A DNA stretch of 64,000 nt from Costus lasius (Eukaryota > Streptophyta > Magnoliopsida > Zingiberales > Costaceae). The stretch spans positions 77,892,596 through 77,956,595 of the forward strand of contig CM050454.1 in the NCBI GenBank assembly GCA_027563935.2. Direction: 5' to 3'. Below, piece by piece: positions 44,436-57,140 of the stretch (positions within the stretch are counted from its first letter, which is position 1; each line of letters begins with the position of its first letter). The notes below the pieces were generated by a model that worked only from the letters and a program-made list of their open reading frames with translations, was not told where the DNA came from and ran no database searches. The position numbers were made by a program, and so were the translations under genes.

Positions 44436-46033
44436 ACATGGCTTCCTTAGGACCCATTTTGCCTATTTTGTCTTAGATTAGGGTGCATCATGTGGTAGGT
44501 TAGATCCACCCTCCAATTACACCATGTAGCTACATTTCTAGGTTCCGCCACTTATGTATGATAGGTTAGTGCCTGCAATTGATGTAATAGATTAGGTCAA
44601 CTCCATTTTGGGACTCAAGCCAAGATCAGGTCTAGTTCATCAAGAAGCGCCAAGCTCAACCCAATCCATCTTGAAGAGCACCCTCATCAAATCCACCCAA
44701 GTTTCTACCATCCAAGCAAGCATCCATGTGGAGTTATTTGTCTTCATCCCCAACCGCCCCTTTCCCTTGGAAGCAAAGAGGACCAAGCCAGCCACATACC
44801 AGCTTTCCTATAGCCCCCAAAGGAGAAAGCATGTCAGCCTATCAAAGCTAAGAGCAGCCGGCAGTCCACCTTTACAAGTGCAGGTTGCTGCCCCCCCTAT
44901 TTAGGGAATTGCTTGCTGTTCTCGCCCCCCAAAGCCACCAGCAGATTAATCTTTGCAGCAGCTCAAGATTCCCCCTTGCCACTTGAAGAAACACTACAAG
45001 AGAGACTCTAGAAGACCAGTCCACAAATGAGGAAAGCTCAGCCTTCTATGGGCCAGCTTCTTGTGCAGATTGTTGTTGGGTGTTTTGGCTTGCTTATGCA
45101 CCCAAGGACCTATTTCCTTGCTTGGCTATGTTATTATAACCTTGTAACTTCTTGGACAAGACTTAGAGTTGAATACTTTTGAAAAAACTTCTGAAGTGTG
45201 TCTTCAAGGGTGTGTGTCACCTCAACTCTCCCCCTCTTCCAACCCTAACCGAGAGTTCCTCTCCTCTTCCCCTCTTCAATCTTCTTCCACCACTTGTTCA
45301 CGTCTTGAAGGTGGAAGCTCACACCTCCCTTCCCCTCAGCCTTGAAGAGTGTCCAATCCAAGAAGAGGAGTTGGAACCAAGCCGTGGCATAAGATGGTGT
45401 TGCCTACACCAAGCCAAGATCAAGGAACTTCCCTAAGCTAGATAAGTTTCTTCTCTACTTTGTATGGTATTTTCTTGGGGTCTTTGAGCATCCATCTACA
45501 CTCACATCCCTGTTTCATGAAGGTTGCGCAAGGATCAGAGGATATGCAAGGCGTCATTCCCCCTCTCTCCCCCTCTAATAGCTAGTCTCTAAATTGTTAG
45601 CAAGGGAACTTGGAGAGCTAGTCTCCCCCTTGATTGTGATTGTGAAAGGCCTCTTAATAATTGTTTAAACTCACCCACGCATGTGTGGGATTGCTGTAAT
45701 GCCATGGTTGTAAGCTCATAGGGCCCTACTTCGTGAGATTCAACCATTGGACCGGTGAAGAACGGGGTGGACGTCCCTTCTATTCTCAAGGGGCGCAAGG
45801 TGAGTTCCTCCCCTAGTGTAGCCTTGCTTATTGATGTAGAACCGCATGCTTAAGCTTTGTTAAGGTTTTCAACTTATTTAGAAATGCATGATAGGAATAC
45901 TTGTTGATTAACTTCGGTTTCCCCATCAAGTATCAAACCCTAATTTCTAAAGAGCGTTAGAACAAACCGGTTTTCACTAAGCTATAAGTTACTAACAAAT
46001 GTTTTCGAAATACGTTGTTTGAATGTTGCATGA
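44436..46033. other. Unclassified repeat-like sequence without coding features
   Basis: No frame above 100 residues and no recognisable domain. Pyrimidine-rich stretches near 45220-45340 and 45560-45590, and AACCTTGTAACTTCTTGG near 45139, recall LTR/leader sequences, but I cannot place them in a family. H LTR1 begins at its right edge. Confidence 0.3.
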
Positions 46034-46048
46034 CCCCCCCCCCCCCCC
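46034..46048 (+). repeat. C15 homopolymer at the left junction of array H
   Basis: Fifteen C residues, then ATCA, then LTR sequence that lacks its first TGTTGG. The run replaces the normal LTR terminus and TSD. It could be a repair filler or an assembly artefact. Confidence 0.8.
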
Positions 46049-46052
46049 ATCA

Positions 46053-48266
46053 TGTATATGCCCTAAAGACCAATGTATGAACATGGTCAGGCATTGTTTG
46101 AATGTACTTTGATAGAACTATTACTCTTTATATAGGCATGGTCGTTATTATGCAGACTTCTCTACCTGCGTTGATGTATTGAGTTGCATAAATAATGTCC
46201 CAGGAGTTTGGATTGGATCCATTCTCATAAGCTATCCCCAGACAAGGTACCTTAGCAGATATGGGACAGCTTTGGTACATGTGAGACTGGTATATGGGCT
46301 GGTTAGGTGCAGGGCACAGTAACGCAGACATACAGGTGCATTGGATGCACTGGAGTGATCCACTGTGAGGATTGACTTGTCTAGTCAAACAAGTCAATCT
46401 CACATGCAAGAGGTTTGCATTGATTCTTAGACTTGAGGTATTCATGTCTAGATTTGAGGATGGGTATGCTTTAATACAGTCTTACGTCTCTCCGTAATTG
46501 GGAGACCAAAACGACTGTCATTGGGCATGTCATAAGTCACGTAGAGACATGGATGACCAATAGTAGGATTTGCCCCTTCCTCATTGGAAGCATGATATCC
46601 GCTCGGGGCGCCCCACCTTATTGGTGCATGACAGGAAAGTGTGGCCACACTTGTTGAGTCATGACCAATGCATTGGATAATAAACTTGAGACTAATCCAA
46701 TGGCAGGATATCAGTTTAGGCAAAGGGATCTATAATGCAATGGGAATCCTCGTTGCTTGTTAGGAGTTGTTGCCATAATGACTTAAGTCCTATGACATGG
46801 GTAGTAGTGATGTGTTGCTAGATACCCCTCACTACTTATGATGTTTACATCATTGCCATCGTCATATGGATCCTACGGGGTCACACGCAATAGACTCTTG
46901 ACGTTGCTTTAATCATAAGCCTTAGGATCAAGTTATTGGATAACTTGGATCCATTTGGAAGATTTCATCAGCGCCAATGGGCCTGATGAGTTGGAAGAAA
47001 GTTATTGGAGCCAAACTTCATTTTTGGCAGGTTGACCCGAAATTGACCTACATTGGTCACATTTGGATTAGGGTTGCATTGGATTAGATCTAATGGCTTA
47101 ATCAACCCATGCCATGAAGTTTGGGCTAGCTCATTATCCAATGAGGCCCAATAATTAGTTGTCATGAAGAGAAATTGGCTTAAAAGGGTATAATGGGGAG
47201 AAATCTCACCCCATTGGCGCCTAGGGGCATAATGGGGTGAGGGAGGCGCCTTTGCTTTATTATGGAAGCAAAGAGCGCCTAGCCCTTCTTCCTTGGATGG
47301 AATACTTGCCTCTAAGGCAAGTCTTGGGGCTGATATGGCTTGAGGACTCTTTTGGAAAGAGCTTGGGCGCATATGAGAAGTAGGAAGATGTTTATGGTAA
47401 AGTCTTGGAGACTTTCCTTATGAACCCTACATGCGCCCAAACCCTTACCCTAGCCAAAACTCCTCATGCATGTTGCGCCTAGCCACTTCTCCTTTGATGG
47501 TAAGAATGCATTTGAGGTATGTCTTGGGCTGATATAGTGTTTGGACATTTATGGATAGGTTGAATGAGGTTTATCGTAAAGTCTTGGAGACTTTCCTTGC
47601 CTCAAGACACCTCATCCTAGCCATACACTTGGCGTGATCCTAGCCCTTGCCCAAACCACCTCTAGTCCTATTTATAGGACCCATTGTCGCCCTCTCTAGT
47701 TGATGAACGCTTGGAGACATGAACACACATAGAGGGGCGAGAGCAAGGCAAAGGGCGACAACATCAAGGTGGTGCAACCCTTCTTCCTACTAGTGGCCGA
47801 AAGTCTTCTCCTTCCTCTCCTCTTGGCGTGACTTGGAGAAGGACTTGGTGGCGTGACTTCCTCTCAATCTTCGTCAAGGCTGAAGCTCTTCTTCTCCCTC
47901 TTCTCTTGGAGTGAAGAGGATAAGGAGTTGGCGGCATCTTCCTTGCACTTGGCTCATGAACCTTGGAGGTGGCGCAAGAAGAGTGAAGGAACCCTAAGGC
48001 TCGATTCTCTTCCCGAGGCTAGCTCCAAGCGTGGAAGGGAGCAACGATCAAGGAGTCGACGCGTGGATACTTGTGGAGGGCGAATAATTGGGCGCCTTCA
48101 ACATGGCTTCGACGTCTAGAGAAGCAAATGAGGTATATCTCTAACACATCCTTGTGTCTTCTCTCTCGCATGGATCCTTGGGACCGGAATATGTTTCGAG
48201 AGTAATGATTCTTCCGCTGCGTCCTGGGACTGCAAAATTTTAAATTACACCAGGTATTCCCTAACA
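46053..48266 (+). repeat. H LTR1
   Basis: 2214 bp from TGTATATGCCC (the first six bases TGTTGG are missing) to CCCTAACA. TATA palindrome at 47665-47680. It contains the shared TAGATACCCCTCACT block. Confidence 0.9.
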
Positions 48267-48267
48267 G

Positions 48268-48279
48268 TGGTATCAGAGC
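48268..48279 (+). other. H1 primer binding site (initiator tRNA-Met)
   Basis: TGGTATCAGAGC lies 1 nt after LTR1. Confidence 0.9.
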
Positions 48280-49768
48280 TACTTGCGAGAAACACAAGGT
48301 GTACGTTTGCTTGTGTGAAAATTTTTTTGAAAATTTTTCTTCTATCCATGCGCATTTCACTTAGAAAGCATTTTTCATCCAATCTTCTCTTCTCAACTTT
48401 ATGGCCGAAACTTGAATGTTGTTTATGCTTGATTTAAGACCAAAGGCGCACGTAGGTTTTGTCAAGTAGGACGGGCATTGTGTCTTCGGACTGGCGGGGG
48501 TCTCTTGATCTGACAAAACTGCCAGCCGATAGGGTCTATGAAATCATCATGGAACTTGATCTAAATTTTGGCATGAAATTGGTTAAGAGAGTGCTTTGGA
48601 TGATGTTGGCGCATAAGGTGCTAAAATTTGACTTTTCTGAATTTTCAAATTTTACATGTGCCACTTGATTGGGTTGATATGGTCATAGCGAGTGTCCTCC
48701 TGTGTTGTGATGTGGAAGCATGTTTCTACTAGTGATGAATGCTTGTAAAATCCCTTTCCACCTGTGTGTGGTTCTCTCCCTATCTTTTTGTAAAGAATTT
48801 TTCATCTTGTTTAGAATAGATGTAGAATTATATGATAGGTTAAGGCTTCATCTTGACAACAAGGAGTCTTCTTCAATCGGAGTCAGAAGTGGCGCCAGCT
48901 TTGGAAGCATGGTGATGGACTTGCGGCTGAAATAAGAACATATGCTTTCGGCTTCTGGCATGGGCTGATCTGGCTCGTGACAAGTCACATGGATGGCTCG
49001 TGACAAGTTATGTGTATGAAAAGGGCTATGACCATATCGACCAAAATAGCATGTCTGTGATGGTTTATTATTTTGTCCATAGCATGCCTGTGATATTTTT
49101 CCTTTGCTGCCATAACCATAGGAAAACTGCATGCTAGAAAAGAATAAAACAAACATGCAAAAAACTCTCAATACAATATCAAGTCAATAAGCCTTCCAAC
49201 GCGTAGCCCTCATCAAACTATCGATCGGTGGTGTTGTGAACTGTTTCTCACCCTCGTGGGACACACCCACTTATCTTTAGAAGGTGTGTGGTGACAATGA
49301 TTTCCCCAGTCCAGTTTTAACCTGGGCGTGCCTTCGCAATGAAATTTGTTGGCCCTGGGCATAATGGTTAGGACCAGACTTGACTAGTTTTTCATATGTC
49401 ATCGACATGATGAATTACTAGAGGCAGCTGTTGAGAGGATAGGGTTTTGTGTTGTATCCAGCCCTCTCTGGACACAGAGCGCCTAGTCTGTCTTAACTAA
49501 GAGGAATTGTGCATGGCACAATTGGCTGGCATGCCTACCTAAGGAAACATGAGACTCTCTGTGCATCTCAACTCACCCTCGTGAGTCGCGGAGACCTTAT
49601 GTGAAATTAGGATCCTACTCACCTATTTCCATGTTGAGTTAGAGAGTTCTCAACTTGTTTTGGAAGTAGTGGGAGCATAGCATTTAATTTAAAGTCCTTG
49701 TTAAATGCTTTATCATTGTACTTACTTTACTTATTTGCTTATTGTAGAAGGCATCTCCTGATCTAAGA
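48280..49768 (+). other. H1 leader with three-hairpin region
   Basis: Non-coding. Hairpin 1 TCTCAC/GTGGGA (49246-49261). Hairpin 2 outer TTTTGTG/CACAGAG, bulge TTGTA, inner TCCAGC/TCTGGA with one broken pair that is intact in H2 (49445-49479). Hairpin 3 outer CTCTGTG/CGCGGAG, inner ACTCAC/GTGAGT (49557-49593). AGTGGGAG at 49668-49675. It differs from the H2 leader by a short repeat (GGCTCGTGACAAGT twice) near 48972-49008. Confidence 0.75.
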
Positions 49769-50311
49769 TTGAAACTTTATAAACATAAACTGGATGGGAC
49801 AAATTTGACAAAATGGTTCAAGATTTTGTCCAAGATACTGGAACAAGAAAATAAGGTGCATCTTCTTGAAAGACCTCCATCCCAACCCAGTGTGTATTTC
49901 ACTAATGATTGGGAGTGGAATGTCTATCTTGAACATTGTGAAGATAACGAACAGTACACTGCTCTTGTCTTAGAGTGCTTGACCCCAGAGGTCAAGGTTG
50001 AATGTGATGAGATGGGGATCTATGATCTAATCATACATCTCAAAGGTCTCTTCACACCATGCTCTACAGACAATGATCAGGAGAGTTCTGTTGGATCTTC
50101 AGAGTGTGTGCCTGAATCTGAGAATGACCATGGTTCTGTATCTTCGAAGCTAACACTTCGGAAGACTCGGAATGCATGGGTATTTCGAAGAGGATTAATG
50201 GCCAAGAAGAGCATGGCAAAAAGGAAGGGATGTAATCCATCCGCTTCAGGTATTGTGTTACCGAGGTCTTTTGTCTACTTCTTATTCATGGGTACTGGGT
50301 ACCGTATGTGA
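49769..50311 (+). pseudogene. gag: H1 gag remnant
   Basis: 180 codons open from a TTG. There is no ATG in the expected place, and a TAA lies just upstream. The N-terminal copia Gag signature is still visible (LDGTNLTKWFKILSKILEQENKVHLLE), then a D/E/S-rich stretch replaces the normal PPSF/NFN region, and the frame ends in protease-proximal sequence. Even this short frame differs from H2, which lacks four bases near 50155. Confidence 0.75.
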
Positions 50312-53020
50312 GGCTCACATATGTTTTACATGTGCAGGAGCTCAAAAGAAGTAGGACGAAGAGGCTTGATGGGATCGACTCTCGAGTCAGGGACGGAGCA
50401 TTGGATGCTGCTGTTGATATCATCTCACTGCCTTGAAGACCTTATATAGAACTTTGCTATTATGTATCAGCTTATGTATTAGAACATCATTCCTTTTGGA
50501 AAGGACTTCAGTTTGAAATAATAAAAAAATATTTTTCTGAGATGTTCTATTGAAGTGATACAATTGACAATAGTTTGTGGTTCTATATGTGACACAAGAT
50601 TAGATCTAATGATTCAACAAAACATCCTCATATAGCATTGTCTCTTGAACCATAGAACAATGGTCACATCCAAAGGTCCATAGGACTATTGGGATCATTG
50701 TCCTTTCAGGATTATGATACATGTGAGCCTAGTTCAAAGGAACAATGTGATAGATGCTGCCTTCACCGTAAAGGGTGAAAGGAGTAGTGGCTTGTTGGAT
50801 CTAATACACAAAAATGTAAGTGGACCCATGTAAACAAGCACTAAGAGGAGTTATATGTACTTCATTTAAGTGTGGGTATGCCTTACGCAACCCAAGAACT
50901 TTGGAAAAATCCAAGAAGATCACAAATGAAGTATTGAGTCAAATTGAAGGATCTGTTAAAGCACCTTGATTGGATTAAGATGATTAGTGGAGAATTTGAT
51001 GACTGTCCTAAGAAGTGTGGAGTTATCTCATAGCTTACTTAGTACACCACTGTGTGGTGAATTTCAAAGAAAGAAAAAAGGAACACATTGGATGTGGATT
51101 CCATCTTTGAATAGTCATGCAAATATACTACTATGATGCCATGCAAACAGATGTACTGCCACTCCATAAGAAAATGTCTAAGTTAGCTTTTGAGTTGCGA
51201 ACTGCAAATATCCCATTTCTTCAATGGAATTGGGAATGTAATGTGCAGTGATTCAAAAGTATGTATTTGTGGTGCACTGTAGAGTGCTTATTCTATCCCA
51301 TGGAGAACAAAATATTTTTTGCTCAAACTGCTGTCTCTCTTGAGAAAGTATTTCTTTTGAAAAAGGCTAGTGGGAGTAGATTTGATTTGGACAAGGTCCA
51401 GAATCAACCACAATATAACTATACACACATGGAGAGCAAAATCTCACATACAGGTTGAAAGTCAACCTGAGGTTCAAGTAACACAGGAATAACATAAGTC
51501 TAGATCGATTCGATATGCTGGGCATGACGAATTTTTTCATCAAGCATGAACCTAAGACTTATGAGGAAATGGAAGCGGTCGGTGAACCAGATTCCAAGAA
51601 ATGGCTAAGAGCCATGAAAACCATAATGGACTCCATGTCTGCTAGTCAAGTATGGGACTTGGATGAGCTGCCAAAAGGGGTAAATCCCACAGGCTATAAA
51701 TAAATATTCTAGGAAGATAGACATGGAAGGTAACATTGTTACCTTAAAAGATAAGCTAGTGAACAGAAATTTCTGGCAAATCCACTGGATGGATAATGAT
51801 GAAATTTTCACCAATAGCTGAGTTTTAAGTCCATTAGGGATTAGCTTGTTATAATTGCATGATCAATTATGGCATGTTGTTATGAAAACTGCCTTTCTTG
51901 CATGGACGTCTGAAAAGATATCTATAAGGAAATAGCCAGAAGGTTTTCATATCAAGGCCATAAAGATATGCATGGTGTTATGCAAGCATGTTTGAAATAG
52001 CCTGTGTTTACAAGAAGATCTGTTGGAGCACCTTAATAGTATTTCTTGTTCTAGATGATTGATGATATTCTCCTCACATGGAATAACATTTCAGCTCTTC
52101 ACATGGTGAAGAAAAGAAAGATATGTATTTCGAGAAGAATGATCTAGGGAATGATGCCTACATCCTAGGCATGAGGATCTATAGATAGAGATCCAAGAAA
52201 GTCATTGCCCTTTAGTCGATCTATGTTCATCCAAGAGTTTCTGGAGAGGATGATATTGGATGATTCCAAATATTGATACCTTCCAGGAAGATATGGTCTG
52301 ACTCTCTCAAAGATGTTGTGTCCTGTGGCACAGCTAGAGAGTAATAACATGGGTCTAAAATCCTGATACATGGTGTCTAGGGTGGATCATGTTTTGAATA
52401 ATATACTCAAGACCATTTGTGGCAAATGCTTGGAGCATAGCCAGCAAGTTTCAATCAGATCTTAGTGTTTAACACTAGATAGCTGTGAAAGCAATCCTTA
52501 TATATATGCTTGGGAAGTATAAAGGATTGGAGTCTCGTCTATGATAGACAGGAAAGAATTTTGTGTACAGGGGTACACTGACACTTCGTTCCAGTCTAGT
52601 GACTATTGATCACAGCCAGGATTTGTGCTTTGCCTTATTATGGTGTTGTGTGCTGAAAGAGCATTATGCAAACCAAAGTGGCAAGATTCTACAAATAAGG
52701 CTGAGTACATTGCAGCTCCTTGAGGTAGCCAAGGAGACAGCTTTATTCATTTGAACTTGATCTAGTTCATAGTGCTTGATGGTCCAGTATAGTTCTTACT
52801 AGGACCATAACATAGGAGAAGGAACTTAATGCTCAAGTATGTACTGCAGCATATCATCTGATCTTAGAGATCATGGATAAGGATGATGATCAAATTTGTT
52901 AAAATAAACACAGATAGCAATCTGGAAAAACCCACTGACCTAGCCTCTGGCGCAGCGGAAGCTAAATGGGTCATACTAGAGACATTGGAACTGACTAAAC
53001 ACCAGTTGTCCTTGGTCTTA
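50312..53020 (+). pseudogene. pol: H1 pol remnant
   Basis: Decayed protease (GGGTACTGGGTACCGTATGTG against WVLDTACG), GAG-pre-integrase (about 50690-50780), integrase C-terminus (51261-51458, ENKIFFAQTAVSLEKVFLLKKASGS), RT N-terminus (51515-51703, KTYEEMEAVGEPDSKKWLRAMK), scattered RT, and RNase H end (about 52895-52970). Stops and indels throughout leave no functional enzyme. AGTGGGAG at 51369-51376 keeps the internal polypurine core. Confidence 0.75.
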
Positions 53021-53025
53021 GTGCA

Positions 53026-53034
53026 AGTGGGAGA
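53026..53034 (+). other. H1 3' polypurine tract
   Basis: AGTGGGAGA ends 1 nt before LTR2. It is intact although the coding region is not. Confidence 0.85.
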
Positions 53035-53035
53035 T

Positions 53036-55190
53036 TGTTGGTGTATATGCCCTAAAGACCAATGTATGAACATGGTCAGGCATTGTTTGAATGTACTTTG
53101 ATAGAACTATTACTCTTTATATAGGCATGGTCGTTATTATGCAGACTTCTCTACCTGCGTTGATGTATTGAGTTGCATAAATAATGTCCCAGGAGTTTGG
53201 ATCGGATCCATTCTCATAAGCTATCCCCAGACAAGGTACCTTAGCAGATATGGGACAGCTTTGGTACATGTGAGACTGGTGTATGGGCTGGTTAGGTGCA
53301 GGGCACAGTAACACAGACATACAGGTGCATTGGATGCACTAGAGTGATCCACTGTGAGGATTGACTTGTCTAGTCAAACAAGTCAATCTCACATGCAAGA
53401 GGTTTTCATTGATTCTTAGACTTGAGGTATTCATGTCTAGATTTGATGATGGGTATGCTTTAATACAGTCTTACGTCTCTCCGTAATTGGGAGACCAAAA
53501 CGACTGTCATTGGGCATGTCATAAGTCACGTAGAGACATGGATGACCAATAGTAGGATTTGCCCCTTCCTCATTGGAAGCATGATATCCACTCGGGGCGC
53601 CCCACCTTATTGGTGCATGACAGGAAAGTGTGACCACACTTGTTGAGTCATGACCAATGCATTGGATAATAAACTTGAGACTAATCCAATGGCAGGATAT
53701 CAGTTTAGGCAAAGGGATCTATGGTTAGTAGTGATGTGTTGCTAGATACCCCTCACTACTTATGATGTTTACATCATTGCCATCGTCATATGGATCCTAC
53801 GGGGTCACACGCAATAGACTCTTGACGTTGCTTTAATCATAAGCCTTAGGATCAAGTTATTGGATAACTTGGATCCATTTGGAGGATTTCGTCAGCGCCA
53901 ATGGGCCTGATGAGTTGGAAGAAAGTTATTGGAGCCAAACTTCATTTTTGGCTGGTTGACCCGAAATTGACCTACATTGGTCACATTTGGATTAGGGTTG
54001 CATTGGATTAGATCCAATGGCTTAATCAACCCTTGCCATGAAGTTTGGGCTAGCTCATTATCCAATGAGGCCCAATAATTAGTTGTCATGAAGAGGAATT
54101 AGCTTAAAAGGATATAATGGGGAGAAATCTCACCCCATTGGCGCCTAGGGGCATAATGGGGTGAGGGAGGCGCCTTTGCATAATTATGGAAGTAAAGAGC
54201 GCCTAGCCCTTCTTCCTTGGATGGAATACTTGCCTCTAAGGCAAGTCTTGGGGCTGATATGGCTTGAGGACTCTTTTGGAAAGAGCTTGGGCGCATATGA
54301 GAAGTAGGAAGATGTTTATGGTAAAGTCTTGGAGACTTTCCCTATGAACCCTACATGCGCCCAAACCCTTACCCTAGCCAAAACTCCTCATGCATGTTGC
54401 GCCTAGGCACTTCTCCTTTGATGGTAAGAATGCATTTGAGGTATGTCTTGGGCTGATATAGTGTTTGGACATTTATGGATAGGTTGAATGAGGTTTATGG
54501 TAAAGTCTTGGAGACTTTCCTTGCCTCAAGACACCTCATCCTAGTCATACACTTGGCGTGATCCTAGCCCTTGCCCAAACCACCTCTAGTCCAATTTGTA
54601 GGACCCATTGTCGCCCTCTCTAGTTGATGAACGCTTGGAGACGTGAACACACATAGAGGGGCGAGAGCAAGGCAAAGGGCGACAACATCAAGGTGGTGCA
54701 ACCCTTCTTCCTACTAGTGGCCGAAAGTCTTCTCCTTCCTCTCCTCTTGGCGTGACTTGGAGAAGGACTTGGTGGCGTGACTTCCTCTCAATCTTCGTCA
54801 ACGCTGAAGCTCTTCTTCTCCCTCTTCTCTTGGAGTGAAGAGGATAAGGAGTTGGCGGCATCTTCCTTGCACTTGGCGCATGAACCTTGGAGGTGGCGCA
54901 AGAAGAGTGAAGGAACCCTAAGGCTCGATTCTCTTCCCGAGGCTAGCACCAAGCGTGGAAGGGAGCAACGATCAAGAAGTCGACGCGTGGATACTTGTGG
55001 AGGGCGAACACTTGGGTGCCTTCAACATGGCTTCGACGTCTAGACAAGCAAAAGAGGTATATCTCTAACACATCCTTGTGTCTTCTCTCTCGCATGGATC
55101 CTTGGGACCAGAATATGTTTCGGGTGTAATGATTCTTCCGCTGCGTCCTGGGACTGCAAAATTTTAAATTACACCCGGTATTCCCTAACA
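53036..55190 (+). repeat. H LTR2 (shared by H1 and H2)
   Basis: TGTTGGTGTATATGCCC ... CCCTAACA, 2155 bp. It lacks about 65 bp present in LTR1 and LTR3 (after GGATCTAT near 53722), and its TATA palindrome is damaged (GTCCAATTTGTAGGAC). Confidence 0.92.
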
Positions 55191-55191
55191 G

Positions 55192-55203
55192 TGGTATCAG
55201 AGC
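55192..55203 (+). other. H2 primer binding site (initiator tRNA-Met)
   Basis: TGGTATCAGAGC lies 1 nt after LTR2. Confidence 0.9.
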
Positions 55204-56714
55204 TACTTGCGAGAAACACAAGGTGTACGTTTGCTTGTGTGAAATTTTTTTTTAAAATTTTTCTTCTATCCATGCGCATTTCACTTAGAAAGCGTTTTTC
55301 ATCCAATCTTCTCTTCTCAACTTTATGGCCGAAACTTGAATGTTGTTTATGCTTGATTTAAGACCAAAGGCGCACGTAGGTTTTGTCAAGTAGGACGGGC
55401 ATTGTGTCTTCGGACTGGCGGGGGTCTCTTGATCTGACAAAACTGCCAGCCGATAGGGTCTATGAAATCATCATGGAACTTGATCTAAATTTTGGCATGA
55501 AATTGGTTAAGAGAGTGCTTTGGATGATGTTGGCGCATAAGGTGCTTAAATTTGACTTTTCCGGATTTTCAAATTTTACATGCGCCACTTGATTGGGTTG
55601 ATATGGTCATAGCGAGTGTCCTCCTGTGTTGTGATGTGTAAGCATGTTTCTACTAGTGATGAATGCTTGTAAAATCCCTTTCCACCTGTGTGTGGTTCTC
55701 TCCCTATCTTGTTGTAAAGAATTTTTCATCTTGTTTAGAATAGATGTAGAATTATATGATAGGTTAAGGCTTCATCTTGACAACAAGGAGTCTTCTTCAA
55801 TCGGAGTCAGAAGTGGCGCCAGCTTTGGAAGCATGGTGATGGACTTGCGGCTGAAATAAGAACATATGCTTTCGGCTTCTGGCATGGGCTGATCTGCTTT
55901 AGGGACTCGCAACCCTTGGATGCACGATAACATGTCACATGGCTCGTGACAAGTTATGTGTATGCAAAGGGCTATGACCATATCGACCAAAATAGCATGT
56001 CTGTGATGGTTTATTATTTTGTCCATAGCATGCCTGTGATATTTTTCCTTTGCTGCCATCACTATAGGAAAACTGCATGCTAGAAAAGAATAAAACAAAC
56101 ATGCAAAAAACTCTCAATACAATATCAAGTCAATATGCCTTCTAACGCGTAGCCCTCATCAAACTATCGATCGGTGGTGTTGTGAACTGTTTCTCACCCT
56201 CGTGGGACACACCCACTTATCTTTAGAAGGTGTGTGGTGACAATGATTTCGCCAGTCCAGTTTTAACCTGGGCGTGCCTTCGCAAGGAAATTTGTTGGCC
56301 CTGGGCATAATGGTTAGGACCAGACTTGACTAGTCTTTCATATGTCATCGACATGATGAATTACTAGAGGCAGCTGTTGAGAGGATAGGGTTTTGTGTTG
56401 TATCCAGCCCTCGCTGGACACAGAGCGCCTAGTCTGTCTTAACTAAGAGGAATTGTGCATGGCACAATTGGCTGGCATGCCTACCTAAGGAAACATGAGA
56501 CTCTCTGTGCATCTCAACTCACCCTCGTGAGTCGCGGAGACCTTATGTGAAATTAGGATCCTACTCACCTATTTCCATGTTGAGTTAGAGAGTTCTCAAC
56601 TTGTTTTGGAAGTAGTGGGAGCATAGCATTTAATTTAAAGTCCTTGTTAAATGCTTTATCATTGTACTTACTTTACTTATTTGCTTATTGTAGAAGGCAT
56701 CTCCTGATCTAAGA
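55204..56714 (+). other. H2 leader with three-hairpin region
   Basis: Nearly identical to the H1 leader. Hairpin 2 at 56391-56425 has the fully paired inner stem TCCAGC/GCTGGA. Near 55897-55935 it holds CTTTAGGGACTCGCAACCC, absent from H1. Confidence 0.75.
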
Positions 56715-57140
56715 TTGAAACTTTATAAACATAAACTGGATGGGACAAATTTGACAAAATGGTTCAAGATTTTGTCCAAGATACTGGAACAAGAAAATAA
56801 GGTGCATCTTCTTGAAAGACCTCCATCCCAACCTAGTGTGTATTTCACTAATGATTGGGAGTGGAATGTCTATCTTGAACATTGTGAAGATAACGAACAG
56901 TACACTGCTCTTGTCTTAGAGTGCTTGACCCCAGAGGTCAAGGTTGAATGTGATGAGATGGGGATCTATGATCTAATCATACATCTCAAAGGTCTCTTCA
57001 CACCATGCTCTACAGACAATGATCAGGAGAGTTATGTTGGATCTTCAGAGTGTGTGCCTGAATCTGAGAATGACCATGGTTCTGTATCTTTGAAGCTAAC
57101 ACGAAGACTGGGAATGCATGGGTTTTTCGAAGAGGATTAA
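56715..57140 (+). pseudogene. gag: H2 gag remnant
   Basis: Same start region as H1 gag (TTG, no ATG). It diverges after SVSLKLTR because four bases present in H1 are missing, and stops at 141 codons. Confidence 0.75.

Noticed and set aside
46128..46445. Antisense frame of about 100 codons in F2 LTRs (also 14958-15314 and 58935-59252).
   Set aside because: Non-coding LTR; frame lengths vary between copies and no domain is present.
52948..52964. GGCGCAGCGGAAGC in H1 is identical to part of the D-arm of plant initiator tRNA-Met.
   Set aside because: It has the sense orientation of the tRNA, so it cannot pair with it. It derives from the RNase H end coding LAQQKHEK (A has GGCGCAGCAGAAGC), so coding constraint and chance explain it.
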